Source: Hymenobacter arizonensis (lineage in GTDB: Bacteria; Bacteroidota; Bacteroidia; Cytophagales; Hymenobacteraceae). Taken from it: a stretch of 64,000 nucleotides of DNA. The translations under genes were made by a program, and so were the position numbers. Within the stretch, counting starts at the first letter, position 1. Each line of letters begins with the position of its first letter. The notes under the pieces are model-generated. The model was not told the DNA's origin and made no database searches. It saw only the letters and a program-made list of their open reading frames with translations. Shown one piece after another: positions 1 through 9,697 of the stretch. The stretch lies in NCBI RefSeq assembly GCF_900115775.1, contig NZ_FOXS01000004.1:186001-250000 (forward strand), given 5' to 3'.

Positions 1-372
1 CTTGGGCGCGTGGTCAGAGCCTTCGAACATCATGTGCTCGAAGAAGTGAGCAAAGCCGGACTTGCCAATCTGCTCGCGGGCCGAGCCCACGTGGTAGGTC
101 ACGTCGACGTGTACCAACGGGTCGGAGTGGTCTTCCGTCACGATGAGCGTCAGGCCGTTGGGCAGCACGTACTTCTCGTAGGGAATCACGAGCTGGCCGG
201 GCTGCTTGGTAACTTTCTCCACCAGCTTCGTGCCGCCGGGGGTGGTCATCAGGGCCTTGCCGGTGGCAGCCGCCGACTTGGCAGACGGTTTGGCCGCGGG
301 TTTTTTCTGCGCACTGGCCGGAGCCACTTCCAGCAGCGCTGCGCACAGTACCAGTAAAGCTGAGTACTTCAT
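1..372 (-). CDS. M16 family zinc metallopeptidase, N-terminal part (cut by window edge)
   Basis: Only the first 124 codons are present; the gene runs off the left edge. The product starts with a signal peptide (MKYSALLVLCAALL..., cleavage likely after ASA at about residue 21). A low-complexity Ala/Lys linker follows, then the start of an M16 domain with the inverted zinc motif HFFEH at residues 109-113. From TKLVEKV onward it is almost identical to the two M16 genes to its right, but its signal peptide and linker differ. It is therefore a third tandem paralog. Family knowledge: M16 enzymes degrade peptides inside a closed chamber; a signal peptide places this one in the periplasm or outside. 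The third zinc ligand lies beyond the window. The start is the ATG before the hydrophobic leader. Confidence 0.9.
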   Translation of the reverse strand, partial: MKYSALLVLCAALLEVAPASAQKKPAAKPSAKSAAATGKALMTTPGGTKLVEKVTKQPGQLVIPYEKYVLPNGLTLIVTEDHSDPLVHVDVTYHVGSAREQIGKSGFAHFFEHMMFEGSDHAPK

Positions 373-482
373 TTGAGAAAAAGGTGATGATGTAAAGAAA
401 GTAAGATGAACCAGGGCGCAACTTAGCGACGCAAATAGTAAAGCGGTGCAGTCCAACCTGTTTCGGCCGTACCAGCCGGTAC

Positions 483-518
483 AAAAAAAGCACGTCAGGT
501 TTCCCTGACGTGCTTTTT
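483..518 (-). terminator. Rho-independent terminator of the middle M16 gene
   Basis: A perfect 10-bp stem (490-499 pairs with 504-513) with a 4-nt loop. On the minus strand it is followed by a U-tract, seen as the run of A at 483-489. It lies just downstream of the stop codon of the minus-strand M16 gene. Confidence 0.85.
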
Positions 519-551
519 CGCTTCAAAGCGGTTGCTAAGTCGGTTTATCGG

Positions 552-3545
552 CTAGCCTTTCTTGGTCTTAACCTTGGTCTTGCCCTTGCCGTCTTTGGTC
601 TTGATTTTTTCGTCGACTACTGCGGCCGGAGCTTCAGCCGCCGCAGGAGCGGCAGCTGCTACGGGCTTGCCTTCGAGGTCCAGCTCCACTACGGGGTAGC
701 CGAGCTCTTGCAGGGCGGGCAGCTGCTTGTTGTCGCCTACTACCACAATGAACATCTTGTCGGCCGGCAGGTACTTCTTCGCCGAAGCCTGCACGTCCTC
801 TTTGGTCAGCTTCTTCAGAATATCACTCTGCTGCTGCACGTAGCTGGGCTCCAGGCTGTACTCTACCAGGCGGGCCAGGAAGCCGGCTTTCTGTTGGTTG
901 GTTTCGTAACGCAGGGCATCAACCTGACCCACCGACGACTGCAGGAAGGCGAGTTCCTCGTCTGAGATGCCGTTGCCGTAGTTGGTGATTTCGCTCATGA
1001 ACTCCTTCACCGAAGCGGCCGTGGCATCGGCTCGTACACCGGCCTGGGCCGTGAACGGACCGGCATACTGAGTGCCGGCATAACCCGAGCGGGCGCCGTA
1101 GGTGTAGCCTTTGTTTTCGCGCAGGTTCAGGTTGATGCGCGAGTTGAAGGCACCGCCGAGCAGGTAGTTAGCCAGGTAAGCGCGGTAGTACGGGCCGGTG
1201 GCGTCGTACTTCATATCGGTGAGGTAGCCCACCCGGATTTCCGACTGCGCGGCGCCGGGTTTGTTCACGAAGTAGAGCGTGGTTTTGTCGGGCTGCACGC
1301 CAGCCATGTCGGCTGGGATGCTCACGTCTTTCTTCGCCCAGTTTTTCAGGAAGCCCAACTGCGGAGTCAGCCCTTTTTGGTCCACATCACCCACCACCAC
1401 GAGGTAGCTCACGTTGGGCGCGTAATACTTGTTGTAGAAGTCCTTCACGTCGTCCAGCGTCAGGCTGGTTACCGAAGCGGTGGTGCCGGCGGTGGCAACG
1501 CCCGCAATGTTGCTGGTGCCGTAGAGGAGCTTGTTGTAGGTCAGGTCGGCAATGACGGCGGGCTGGGTGGTGAAGTTGCCAATCAGCTCCAGTTGCTGCT
1601 TCTTCAAACGAGCGAAATCGGTCGCGTCGAAGCGCGGGCGCATGAGCCGCTCTTCGAGCAAGGCCATGGTGGCGGGCAGGTTGGCGGTGAGGCTTTGCAC
1701 CGATACCACGGTTTCGTTGTCGTCGGCGTTCACCGAAATGCGCGAACCCAGTTTGTCCAACGCGGCCGAGAACTGTTCGCCGGTGTACTTCTCCGAACCT
1801 TCGTTGAGCATGGCGGCTGTCAGGGCAGCAATGCCGGCTTTCTCGGGCATGGTTTGCTCGAGGCGGTGGCCGCCGCGGATGGTCAGGCGCATGGTAACAG
1901 CCGGAATTTCGGCGTTGCGGGTACCTACCACTTTCAAGCCGTTGGGCATGGTTTCCTGGTAGAGCGCGGGCACTTTCACCACGGGGTTGGCGCCGGCAGC
2001 GGGTTGCTTGCTGCGGTCAAAGCTGTCGGTGGCTTTCACGTACTTCAAGCCGGCGTACTCGTCTTTCGGGTCCTGGTAGCCCGACTTGTCCACGGTGTAG
2101 TTGTCGGGCTTGGCCGGGGCTACGTCGCCGGTTTTGGGCACCACGCTCAGGATGACGGCCTTTTTGCCTTTGAGGTACTTGTCGTAGGCGCGCTGCACGT
2201 CGGCTTTGGTCAAGGCGTCCAACGCTTTGTTCTCCACCGTGATGTAGTTCGGGTTGTTGAAGAACGTCTGGTTGGCGGCGAGTTGGCTCACTTTGCCGCT
2301 CACACTGGCCAGGCCACTCACCGTTTGGGCGCGGGTCTGGGCCTTGAAGCGCTGCAGGTCCTCGTCGGTCACGCCGCGCTTCTCAAACTCGGCCATGGTG
2401 CTGCGCACAATGAGCTCCAGGCTGTCGAGGCCTTTGCCGGGGAAGGGCAGGGCTACGAAGGCCAGCTGGCCGCCGAGCTCCGAGTTCTGCTGATAGGCCT
2501 GGGCCTGTACCGCCTTCTGGTTTTTCACCATGTTCTTGTAAAGCAGCGAATTCTTGCCGCTGCCCAAAATCTGAGCCAGGGCGTCGAGGGGCAACTCGTC
2601 GGCGTGACCGTGGGCCACCGTTGGGAACACCACCTGCAGCATGGGGAAACGCACGTTGTCCTGGTAGCTCACGTAGCGGTCGGCGGTGAGCGTGGGAGCG
2701 GGCAGCTTGGTGGGCGTCACGGCCGGGCCGCGCTTGATGCTGCCGAAGTACTTCTCGGCCAGCTTTACTACTTCGGCGGGCTTCACGTCGCCGCCCACGG
2801 TCAGGGTGGCGTTGTTCGGGCCATACCAGCGCAGGAAGAAGTTCTTCAGGTCGTCTACATTGGAGCGGTCCAGGTCTTCGAGGTAGCCGATGGTCAGCCA
2901 GGAGTAGGGGTGACCGTAGGGGTACAGCGTCTTGCTGATGTACTCGCTGGCCAGGCCGTAGGGGCGGTTGTCGTAGTTCTGGCCGCGCTCGTTTTTAACG
3001 GTGGAGCGCTGAATTTCGAATTTCTTCTGGCTCACGGCGTCGAGCAGGAAGCCCATGCGGTCGGCTTCCAGCCACAGGCCGGTTTCGAGCTGGTTGCTGG
3101 GCAGGGTCTCGAAGTAGTTCGTGCGGTCCGTGTTGGTGGTGCCGTTCAGGGTGCCGCCGGCGGCGGTTACCAGCTTGAAGTGCATCTGGTCGCCCACGTT
3201 GTCGGAGCCCTGGAACATCATATGCTCGAAGAAGTGGGCAAAGCCGGACTTGCCAATCTGTTCGCGGGCCGAGCCCACGTGGTAGGTCACGTCGACGTGC
3301 ACCAACGGGTCAGAGTGGTCTTCGGTCACGATGAGCGTGAGGCCATTGGGCAGCACGTACTTCTCGTAGGGAATCACCAGCTGGCCGGGCTGTTTGGTTA
3401 CTTTCTCCACCAGTTTGGTGCCGCTGGGGAGGGTGGTGGTTTTTGCAGTTGCTGCTTTGGTGCCTTTGGTGGCGGGTTTTTGCTGCGCGAAGCTGGCGGT
3501 AGTTACCAAAGCCAAGCCCAGTGTGGATAATAATCGAAGGTTCAT
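552..3545 (-). CDS. Secreted M16 family zinc metallopeptidase (two-domain, full length)
   Basis: 997 residues. The signal peptide is MNLRLLSTLGLALVTTASFA with cleavage near residue 20-22. The N-terminal catalytic M16 half carries HFFEH at 104-108 and the likely third zinc ligand E186 in VKNERGQ, at the usual spacing. The C-terminal half (from about residue 530) is an M16_C repeat without the zinc motif, as expected for the inactive half of the clam shell. The C-terminus is a low-complexity Lys-rich tail (KTKDGKGKTKVKTKKG). Predicted role: peptide degradation in the periplasm or at the cell surface; the substrate is unknown. It is the middle of three tandem paralogs, each with its own terminator, so they are probably transcribed separately. 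Confidence 0.93.
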   Translation of the reverse strand: MNLRLLSTLGLALVTTASFAQQKPATKGTKAATAKTTTLPSGTKLVEKVTKQPGQLVIPYEKYVLPNGLTLIVTEDHSDPLVHVDVTYHVGSAREQIGKSGFAHFFEHMMFQGSDNVGDQMHFKLVTAAGGTLNGTTNTDRTNYFETLPSNQLETGLWLEADRMGFLLDAVSQKKFEIQRSTVKNERGQNYDNRPYGLASEYISKTLYPYGHPYSWLTIGYLEDLDRSNVDDLKNFFLRWYGPNNATLTVGGDVKPAEVVKLAEKYFGSIKRGPAVTPTKLPAPTLTADRYVSYQDNVRFPMLQVVFPTVAHGHADELPLDALAQILGSGKNSLLYKNMVKNQKAVQAQAYQQNSELGGQLAFVALPFPGKGLDSLELIVRSTMAEFEKRGVTDEDLQRFKAQTRAQTVSGLASVSGKVSQLAANQTFFNNPNYITVENKALDALTKADVQRAYDKYLKGKKAVILSVVPKTGDVAPAKPDNYTVDKSGYQDPKDEYAGLKYVKATDSFDRSKQPAAGANPVVKVPALYQETMPNGLKVVGTRNAEIPAVTMRLTIRGGHRLEQTMPEKAGIAALTAAMLNEGSEKYTGEQFSAALDKLGSRISVNADDNETVVSVQSLTANLPATMALLEERLMRPRFDATDFARLKKQQLELIGNFTTQPAVIADLTYNKLLYGTSNIAGVATAGTTASVTSLTLDDVKDFYNKYYAPNVSYLVVVGDVDQKGLTPQLGFLKNWAKKDVSIPADMAGVQPDKTTLYFVNKPGAAQSEIRVGYLTDMKYDATGPYYRAYLANYLLGGAFNSRINLNLRENKGYTYGARSGYAGTQYAGPFTAQAGVRADATAASVKEFMSEITNYGNGISDEELAFLQSSVGQVDALRYETNQQKAGFLARLVEYSLEPSYVQQQSDILKKLTKEDVQASAKKYLPADKMFIVVVGDNKQLPALQELGYPVVELDLEGKPVAAAAPAAAEAPAAVVDEKIKTKDGKGKTKVKTKKG

Positions 3546-3761
3546 TTTTTGCGGGAAAAGGGAAAAGTGTGAAATGAGGTAAAAGGGAAAGCTGCTGTCG
3601 CTTACATTTTTTCTTTGCCGAGGCTAACTTGTGCGAAAGGTAAGGCTGCGAATTTATTTTTAAATCAGGTTGGCCTGCCACTTGTTCAACTTGGTCGGCG
3701 CTACATGACTTCGCCAGCGGCCCGCCCACCTGCGCCTGGCAGTAAAGCTCAGGCCACTCCA

Positions 3762-3804
3762 GAAAAAAGCCCGTCCTGCTAAGCTTAGCGGGACGGGCTT
3801 TTTT
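3762..3804 (-). terminator. Long hairpin terminator of the third M16 gene
   Basis: The arms at 3768-3776 and 3791-3799 pair perfectly. The centre, GCTAAGCTTAGC, is itself a palindrome, so the whole element can form one long stem. It is flanked by A-rich sequence on the left and T-rich sequence on the right, so it could act in both directions. It sits just downstream of the stop of the minus-strand M16 gene that begins at 6838. Confidence 0.85.
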
Positions 3805-3832
3805 GGGTTTAGGCGCCAGTGGCACCAAGCGG

Positions 3833-6800
3833 CTAAGACTTGCCTTTCTTGGTCTTAACCTTCATTTTGCCACCGTCGTCGGTCTTGGTTTTCATTTTTT
3901 CGTCAACCGCTGGCATGGCGGTTTGGGCCGGTGCCGCAGCGGCTACCACGGGCTGGCCTTCCAGGTCCAACTCCACCACTGGGTAGCCCAAGGCTTGCAC
4001 AGACGGCAATTGCTTGCGGTCGCCCACTACCACGATATACATTTTATCAGCCGGCAAGTTCTTCTTGGCTGAGGCCAGAACGTCTTCCTTGGTCATCTTC
4101 TTGAGGATGTCGCTCTGCTGCTGCACGTAGCTTGGCTCGAGGTTGTACTCCACCAGGCGGGCAAGGAAGCCGGCTTTTTGCTGGCCAGTCTCGTAGCGCA
4201 GGGCGTCGCTCTGACCCACCGAGGATTTCAGGAAGGCGAGTTCATCATCCGAAATGCCGTTGGTGTAGTTGGTGATTTCGCTCATGAATTCCTTCACCGA
4301 AGCAGCCGTGGCGTCGGCGCGCACGCCGGCTGAGGCGGTGAACGGACCGGCGTAGCGGGTGCTGCCATAGCCCGAGCGGGCGCCGTAGGTATAGCCCTTG
4401 TTCTCACGCAGGTTCAGGTTGATGCGCGAGTTGAAAGCGCCGCCGAGCACGTAGTTGGCCATGGTGGCGCGGTAATAGTCGCCTGTGGCGTCGTAAGGCA
4501 TGTTGGTGAGGTAGCCCACCCGAATTTCCGATTGCGCGGCATCCGGCTTATTCACAAAGTAGACCGTGGTTTTGTCGGGCTGCATGCCGGCCATGTCAAC
4601 GGGAATGGCCACGTCCTTCTTCGCCCAAGCTTTTAGGAAGCCGAGCTGGGGCGTAAGGGCCTGCTGGTCCACATCGCCCACCACCACGAGGTAGCTCACG
4701 TTGGGGGCGTAATACTTGTTGTAGAAGTCCTTCACGTCGTCCAGGGTCAGGCTGCTCACCGAGGCGGTGGTGCCCGCCACGGAAGTGCCGGCGATGTTGC
4801 TAGTGCCGTAGAGCAACTTGTTATACGTCAGGTCGGCGATGACTCCCGGTTGGGTAGCGAAGTTGCCGATGGCTTCTAATTGCTGCTTTTTGAGGCGGGC
4901 AAAATCCTGGGCATCAAAACGGGGATGCATCAGGCGCTGCTCAAGCAAAGCCATGGTGGCGGGCAGCTTCGACGTGAGGCTCTGCACGTAGACCACGGTT
5001 TCGTTGTCGTCGGCGCCCACTGATACGCGCGAACCCAGCTTGTCGAGTGCCGCGCTCATCTGTTCGCCGGTGTACTTCTCCGAGCCTTCGTTGAGCATGC
5101 TGGCCGTGAGCTGGGCGATGCCGGCTTTGCCGGGCATGGCCTGCTCGAGGCGGTGGCCGCCGCGAATGGTCAGGCGCATGGTGACGGCCGGAATCTCCGT
5201 GTTCTTCGTGCCCACGATTTTCAGGCCATTGGCCAGGGTTTCCTGGTACAAAGCGGGCACTTTCACCACCGGGTTGCCTCCCGAAGCAGGCTGCTTGCTG
5301 CGGTCGAAGGTGTCGGTGGGCTTCACGTACTTCAGGCCGGCGTACTCGTCCTTGGGGGCTTTATAGGCCGACTTGTCGAGCGTGAAGTTGTCGGGCTTGG
5401 TCGCGTTCACACCCCCTGATTTAGGGATAACGCTCAGGACGACGGCGTGCTTGCCTTTGAGGTACTTGTCGTACACACGCTGCACGTCGGCTTTGGTCAG
5501 CGCTTTGAGCTCCTTGGTCTCGACGGCGAGGTAGTTCGGGTTATTGAAGTAGGTCTGATTGGCGGCGAGCTGGCTCACTTTGCCGCTCACGCTGGCCAGG
5601 CTGTTCACCAGCTGTGCTTCGGTCTGGGCTTTGAAGCGTTGCAAGTCTTCATCCATCACGCCGCGCTTCTCAAACTCGAGCATGGTGCTGCGCACCGACG
5701 CCTCGAGGCTATCAAGGCCTTTGCCGGGGAAGGCCCGGGCCGAGAAGCCAAATCCGCCACCTAATTCAGAATCTTGCTGGAAAGCATTGGCCTGGACGGC
5801 TTTCTGCGTTTTCACCAGGTTTTTGTAGAGGAGCGAGTTTTTACCGCTGCCCAGGATTTGGGCCAGCGCCGAGAGCGGCAGCGCGTCGGGGTGGCCGGCC
5901 GCCACGGTCGGGTACACCATCTGCAGCGACGGGAAGCGGATGTTGTCCTGATAGCTCACGTAGCGGTCGGTGGTAAGCACCGGAGCCGGGTATTTGGCCT
6001 TGGTCACGGCCGGGCCGCGCTTGATGCTGCCGAAGTACTTCTCGGTCAGCTTTACCACTTCGGCGGGCTTCACGTCGCCGCCCACGGTCAGGGTGGCGTT
6101 GTTCGGGCCGTACCAGCGCAGGAAGAAGTTCTTCAGGTCCTCGACGTTCGAGCGGTCCAGGTCTTCGAGCGAGCCGATAACCGACCAGGAGTAAGGGTGA
6201 CCGTAGGGGTACAGTGCCTGGCTGATAATTTCGCCGGACCGCCCGTAAGGGGCGTTGTCCACGCGCTGGCCCCGCTCGTTTTTGACGGTGGAGCGTTGGA
6301 TTTCGAACTTCTTCTGGCTCACGGCGTCGAGTAGGAAGCCCATGCGGTCGGCCTCCAGCCACAGGCCGGTTTCGAGCTGGTTGCTCGGCAGGGTTTCGTA
6401 GTAGTTGGTGCGGTCGGTGTTCGTTGAGCCGTTGAGGGTACCACCGGCAGCCGTCACCAGCTTGAAGTGCATCTGGTCGCCGACGTTGTCGGAGCCCTGG
6501 AACATCATGTGCTCGAAGAAGTGGGCAAAGCCGGACTTGCCGATTTGCTCGCGGGCCGAACCCACGTGGTAGGTCACGTCGACGTGCACCAGCGGGTCGG
6601 AGTGGTCTTCGGTCACAATCAGCGTCAGGCCGTTGGGCAGCACGTACTTCTCGTAGGGAATCACTAGCTGGCCGGGCTGCTTGGTCACTTTCTCCACCAG
6701 CTTGGTGCCGCTGGGCAGGGTGGCCATGGCCGTTTTGGCGACCGGCGCTTTGGCCCCTTTGGCGGCCGGTTTTTGCTGGGCAAAGCCAATGCTGGTCACC

Positions 6801-6838
6801 AGGGCCAGGCCCAAAGTAGACAGGAAACGTAAATTCAT
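3833..6838 (-). CDS. Secreted M16 family zinc metallopeptidase (two-domain, full length)
   Basis: 1001 residues from the ATG that opens the signal peptide MNLRFLSTLGLALVTSIGFA; a longer reading upstream adds 17 residues that do not fit a leader. The zinc motif HFFEH is at 106-110, with a VKNERGQ glutamate about 80 residues later. The inactive C-terminal M16 half and a basic Lys-rich tail are present. It is highly similar along its length to the M16 gene on its left, including the signal peptide, so the two come from a recent tandem duplication. The differences cluster in the linker after the signal peptide, in a substrate-chamber segment around residues 190-205 (QRVDNAPYGRSGE here, QNYDNRPYGLASE in the paralog) and at the C-terminal tail. 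Substrate unknown. Confidence 0.93.
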   Translation of the reverse strand: MNLRFLSTLGLALVTSIGFAQQKPAAKGAKAPVAKTAMATLPSGTKLVEKVTKQPGQLVIPYEKYVLPNGLTLIVTEDHSDPLVHVDVTYHVGSAREQIGKSGFAHFFEHMMFQGSDNVGDQMHFKLVTAAGGTLNGSTNTDRTNYYETLPSNQLETGLWLEADRMGFLLDAVSQKKFEIQRSTVKNERGQRVDNAPYGRSGEIISQALYPYGHPYSWSVIGSLEDLDRSNVEDLKNFFLRWYGPNNATLTVGGDVKPAEVVKLTEKYFGSIKRGPAVTKAKYPAPVLTTDRYVSYQDNIRFPSLQMVYPTVAAGHPDALPLSALAQILGSGKNSLLYKNLVKTQKAVQANAFQQDSELGGGFGFSARAFPGKGLDSLEASVRSTMLEFEKRGVMDEDLQRFKAQTEAQLVNSLASVSGKVSQLAANQTYFNNPNYLAVETKELKALTKADVQRVYDKYLKGKHAVVLSVIPKSGGVNATKPDNFTLDKSAYKAPKDEYAGLKYVKPTDTFDRSKQPASGGNPVVKVPALYQETLANGLKIVGTKNTEIPAVTMRLTIRGGHRLEQAMPGKAGIAQLTASMLNEGSEKYTGEQMSAALDKLGSRVSVGADDNETVVYVQSLTSKLPATMALLEQRLMHPRFDAQDFARLKKQQLEAIGNFATQPGVIADLTYNKLLYGTSNIAGTSVAGTTASVSSLTLDDVKDFYNKYYAPNVSYLVVVGDVDQQALTPQLGFLKAWAKKDVAIPVDMAGMQPDKTTVYFVNKPDAAQSEIRVGYLTNMPYDATGDYYRATMANYVLGGAFNSRINLNLRENKGYTYGARSGYGSTRYAGPFTASAGVRADATAASVKEFMSEITNYTNGISDDELAFLKSSVGQSDALRYETGQQKAGFLARLVEYNLEPSYVQQQSDILKKMTKEDVLASAKKNLPADKMYIVVVGDRKQLPSVQALGYPVVELDLEGQPVVAAAAPAQTAMPAVDEKMKTKTDDGGKMKVKTKKGKS

Positions 6839-6976
6839 TTTTTGCGGGAAACAAGAGGTAAAAAGAACAAACTGAAATAGGTGTGCCACACCCAGCCGTA
6901 GCTGCCTGAAAGATAGGGTGTGACCTTCGAAACAGAATAGAATATCGACCGGCAGTGCAACTTTATCGAGCAGAAC

Positions 6977-7014
6977 ATAAAAAAAGGAACGTCATGCCGA
7001 GCATGACGTTCCTT
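6977..7014 (-). terminator. Rho-independent terminator of pheT
   Basis: A 14-bp perfect stem (6984-6997 with 7001-7014) closes on a 3-nt loop. On the minus strand it runs into a U-tract at 6977-6985. It lies about 35 nt downstream of the pheT stop codon. Its core ACGTCATGC...GCATGACGT resembles the arms of the palindromic repeats found elsewhere in the window. Confidence 0.85.
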
Positions 7015-7048
7015 GGGTTTTTGGCAACTAGCAGCGTGTACAAAGCTG

Positions 7049-9484
7049 CTATTTCCGAATTAACGCCCCAGCCTGCTTCTCAAACTGCTGAATCAACTTC
7101 TGCATCACCTGGTCGATGGCTTGCTCGCTCAGTGTCTGGGTGAAGTCCTGCAGGGTGAAGCTCACCGAGTAGGATTTCTTGCCCGCGCCGAGGTTCTCGC
7201 CAGCATACACGTCGAACACGTTCATGCTTTGCAGCAGCTTCTTCTCGGTGCGCTGGGCAATCTGGCGCAGCTGGTCGAAAGTGACGTTGGAATCCACTAC
7301 CACGCTCAGGTCGCGCCGCACTTCCGGGAACTTGGGTAGCTCGTGGGCCACCAGCGTGGGCTTGTACTTCTTGCTCAGCGCGTCCCAATCCAGCTCGGCA
7401 TACCACACGGGCTGGGTCACGTCGAGGCGCTTGAGCACGGAGGCCGATACGGCGCCGACCTGCGCCACCGGCTGGTTGTGCACCAGCAGGGTGAGGCCAC
7501 CGGCCAGGTAGGGGTGCTGCACGGGCTGCGAAGCGGCTCCGCCAAAGCCAAGGGCGGCCAGCACTTGCTGCACAGCGCCAGCCAGGTCGTGGTAAGCGGC
7601 TTTTTCGGACTTGTGCTGCCAGGTTTCGCCGGCGGCATTGCCCGTGAGGTAAATCACCAGCTTGTTCTTCTCCTGGTATTTGCCGTTCTCATTCTGCGAA
7701 TACACTTTGCCGAATTCGTACAGCTTCAGGTCGCGCTGGCGGCGGTTGATGTTGTGCCGAATAATTTCCAGGCCCGAATGCAGCAGCGTGGGCCGCATGG
7801 CGTTCAGGTCGATGCTGTTGTAATTGAGAATACGCACCAATGCCGCGTCGGCTTCGCCTTCTTTGTCGAAGTATTGCGAGTTGGTGAGCGAGTTGGTCAG
7901 AATCTCCGAAAAGCCCTGCCCACTAAGCAGCGAGGCGATTTTTATCCGGGTCACCTCCGGGTCGGGGTTCGGGAACTTGGCCAGGAACGACGCCGAGTTG
8001 TGCGGCCGCAGGGCCACGTTGTTGTAGCCATAAATCCGCAGAATTTCCTCGATGATGTCGGCCTCGCGGGTCACGTCGACCTTATGGGGCGGCACGGTGA
8101 GCAGCCACGTGGCCTGGTCGCCTTCGTCGAGGTTCTCTTCGGTGATGACTATGTCCAGGTCGGTGAGAATCTGACGGATTCGCTCGGGCGCGATGTACTG
8201 GCCCACCAGCCGCTCCACGCGAGGCAAGCGCAGGCGCACGGTGGCGGGCTGCACTGGGGCGGGGTACTCGTCCACGATGGGCGCGGCCACGGTGGCGCCG
8301 GCTACTTCCTGCAGCAGCAAGGCGGCACGCTGCAGGGCCACCAGCACCATGTTGGGGTCGGTGCCGCGCTCGAAGCGGAAGGAGGCATCGGTCTTTAGCT
8401 GGTGCGTTTGGGAAGTGCGGCGCACGGCGGCGGGGCCGAAGTAGGCGCTTTCCAGAAACACGCGGGTGGTGGCTTCGCTCACGCCCGAGGTTTTGCCACC
8501 GAACACGCCGGCCAGGGCCATGGGTGCGCCGTTGGCGTCGGCAATCACGAGGTCTTCGGCTTTGAGGCTACGCTCGAGGCCATCCAGCGTCACGAACTTC
8601 TCGCCGGCTTCGGCGCGCTTCACGCGGATATGGCCGCCGGTAATCTGGTCGGCGTCGAAGGCGTGCAGGGGCTGGCCGAGCTCGTGCAGCACGAAGTTGG
8701 TCACGTCCACCACGTTGTTGATAGGAGAGAGGCCGATGCTGCGCAGGCGGCGCTGCAGCCACTCCGGCGACGGGCCCACGTGCACGTTTTCCAGGAGCAA
8801 GCCGGCGTAGCGCGGACAGGCCACGTCGTCTTCAATGGTCACGCTAATATTAACCGCAGCCGATGCGGGAGCTTGGAAAGCGCTGGTATCCGGCAGGTGG
8901 CAGGGCTGGCGCAGGAGGGCGCGCAGCTCGCGGGCCACACCGTAGTGCGAGGCGGCATCGGCCCGGTTGGGCGTTAGGCCAATCTCATACACCGTATCCG
9001 AGCCCAGGCCGAAGTAGTCGGCGGCGGGCGTGCCGTTGGGCAGCTCGGTTTCCAGCACCATGATGCCGGCGTGGGAAGTGCCCAGGCCGATTTCGTCCTC
9101 GGCGCAAATCATGCCCTCGGAGGCCGCGCCGCGTATTTTGCTTTTCTTTATTTTGAACGGCTCGCCCTGGGCGGGGTAGAGCATAGCGCCTTCCAGGGCC
9201 ACCACCACGCGCTGGCCGGCGGCCACGTTGGGGGCGCCGCACACAATCTGCCGCGGGGAGTCGTCGCCCACGTCCACGGTGGTCAGGCTGAGCTTGTCGG
9301 CATCGGGGTGACGCTCGCAGGTGAGCACGGTGCCCAGCACCACGCCGCGCAAGCCGCCTGGGATGCTTTCCAGTTCTTCCAGGCTCTCCACCTCCAGGCC
9401 CGAGCCGGTGAGCAGGGCGCCAATTTCGGCGGCGGGTTTGTCGGTAGGAATGAGGGTTTTAAGCCAGTCGAGGGAAATGCGCAT
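7049..9484 (-). CDS. pheT: Phenylalanine--tRNA ligase beta subunit
   Basis: 811 residues, the normal length. It starts at the ATG of MRISLDWLKTLIP, the usual PheT beginning; a longer frame adds 26 unrelated residues and was rejected. Domains in order: N-terminal structural region, EMAP/tRNA-binding fold at about 40-155 (GVVLGTVLTCERHPDADKLS), B3/B4 editing region at about 215-390, B5 DNA-binding-like domain at about 400-480, catalytic-core-like domain, and a C-terminal FDX-ACB anticodon-binding domain (FPEVRRDLSVVVD, residue ~720 onward). With PheS (not in the window) it forms the alpha2beta2 enzyme that charges tRNA-Phe and edits Tyr-tRNA-Phe. A good TAnnTTTG -7 box lies about 50 nt upstream. 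Confidence 0.98.
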   Translation of the reverse strand: MRISLDWLKTLIPTDKPAAEIGALLTGSGLEVESLEELESIPGGLRGVVLGTVLTCERHPDADKLSLTTVDVGDDSPRQIVCGAPNVAAGQRVVVALEGAMLYPAQGEPFKIKKSKIRGAASEGMICAEDEIGLGTSHAGIMVLETELPNGTPAADYFGLGSDTVYEIGLTPNRADAASHYGVARELRALLRQPCHLPDTSAFQAPASAAVNISVTIEDDVACPRYAGLLLENVHVGPSPEWLQRRLRSIGLSPINNVVDVTNFVLHELGQPLHAFDADQITGGHIRVKRAEAGEKFVTLDGLERSLKAEDLVIADANGAPMALAGVFGGKTSGVSEATTRVFLESAYFGPAAVRRTSQTHQLKTDASFRFERGTDPNMVLVALQRAALLLQEVAGATVAAPIVDEYPAPVQPATVRLRLPRVERLVGQYIAPERIRQILTDLDIVITEENLDEGDQATWLLTVPPHKVDVTREADIIEEILRIYGYNNVALRPHNSASFLAKFPNPDPEVTRIKIASLLSGQGFSEILTNSLTNSQYFDKEGEADAALVRILNYNSIDLNAMRPTLLHSGLEIIRHNINRRQRDLKLYEFGKVYSQNENGKYQEKNKLVIYLTGNAAGETWQHKSEKAAYHDLAGAVQQVLAALGFGGAASQPVQHPYLAGGLTLLVHNQPVAQVGAVSASVLKRLDVTQPVWYAELDWDALSKKYKPTLVAHELPKFPEVRRDLSVVVDSNVTFDQLRQIAQRTEKKLLQSMNVFDVYAGENLGAGKKSYSVSFTLQDFTQTLSEQAIDQVMQKLIQQFEKQAGALIRK

Positions 9485-9533
9485 TGGTTGAAAAATCTTT
9501 GCTGAACGAATAGGGGATGGTGTTCGACCCACG

Positions 9534-9541
9534 CAAAGGTA
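9534..9541 (-). promoter_or_regulatory. Putative pheT promoter, -7 box TACCTTTG
   Basis: The minus strand reads TACCTTTG, an exact match to the Bacteroidota housekeeping -7 consensus TAnnTTTG, about 50 nt upstream of the pheT start. No clear -33 TTG box was identified at the usual spacing. Confidence 0.5.
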
Positions 9542-9697
9542 CAGCCCTGCGGAATGGCCCAAACCGTGGCTGTGGTACGCTGGGCTTTATTCGCCGCGAT
9601 TTGTTGGCTGCCAACCTCGTTCGTTTCCTGTGCTGGGTCATGGGCGGGGTTGTTTTGAGTGGGGATAGGCTCTGGCCTCGGCCTTCTCACGCAGTGC

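Noticed and set aside
1377..3530. A 717-codon open frame on the plus strand opposite the middle M16 gene
   Set aside because: It has no signal peptide or known domain, is rich in His/Gly/Val as expected from the complement of a GC-rich coding frame, and the opposite strand has a complete M16 protein.
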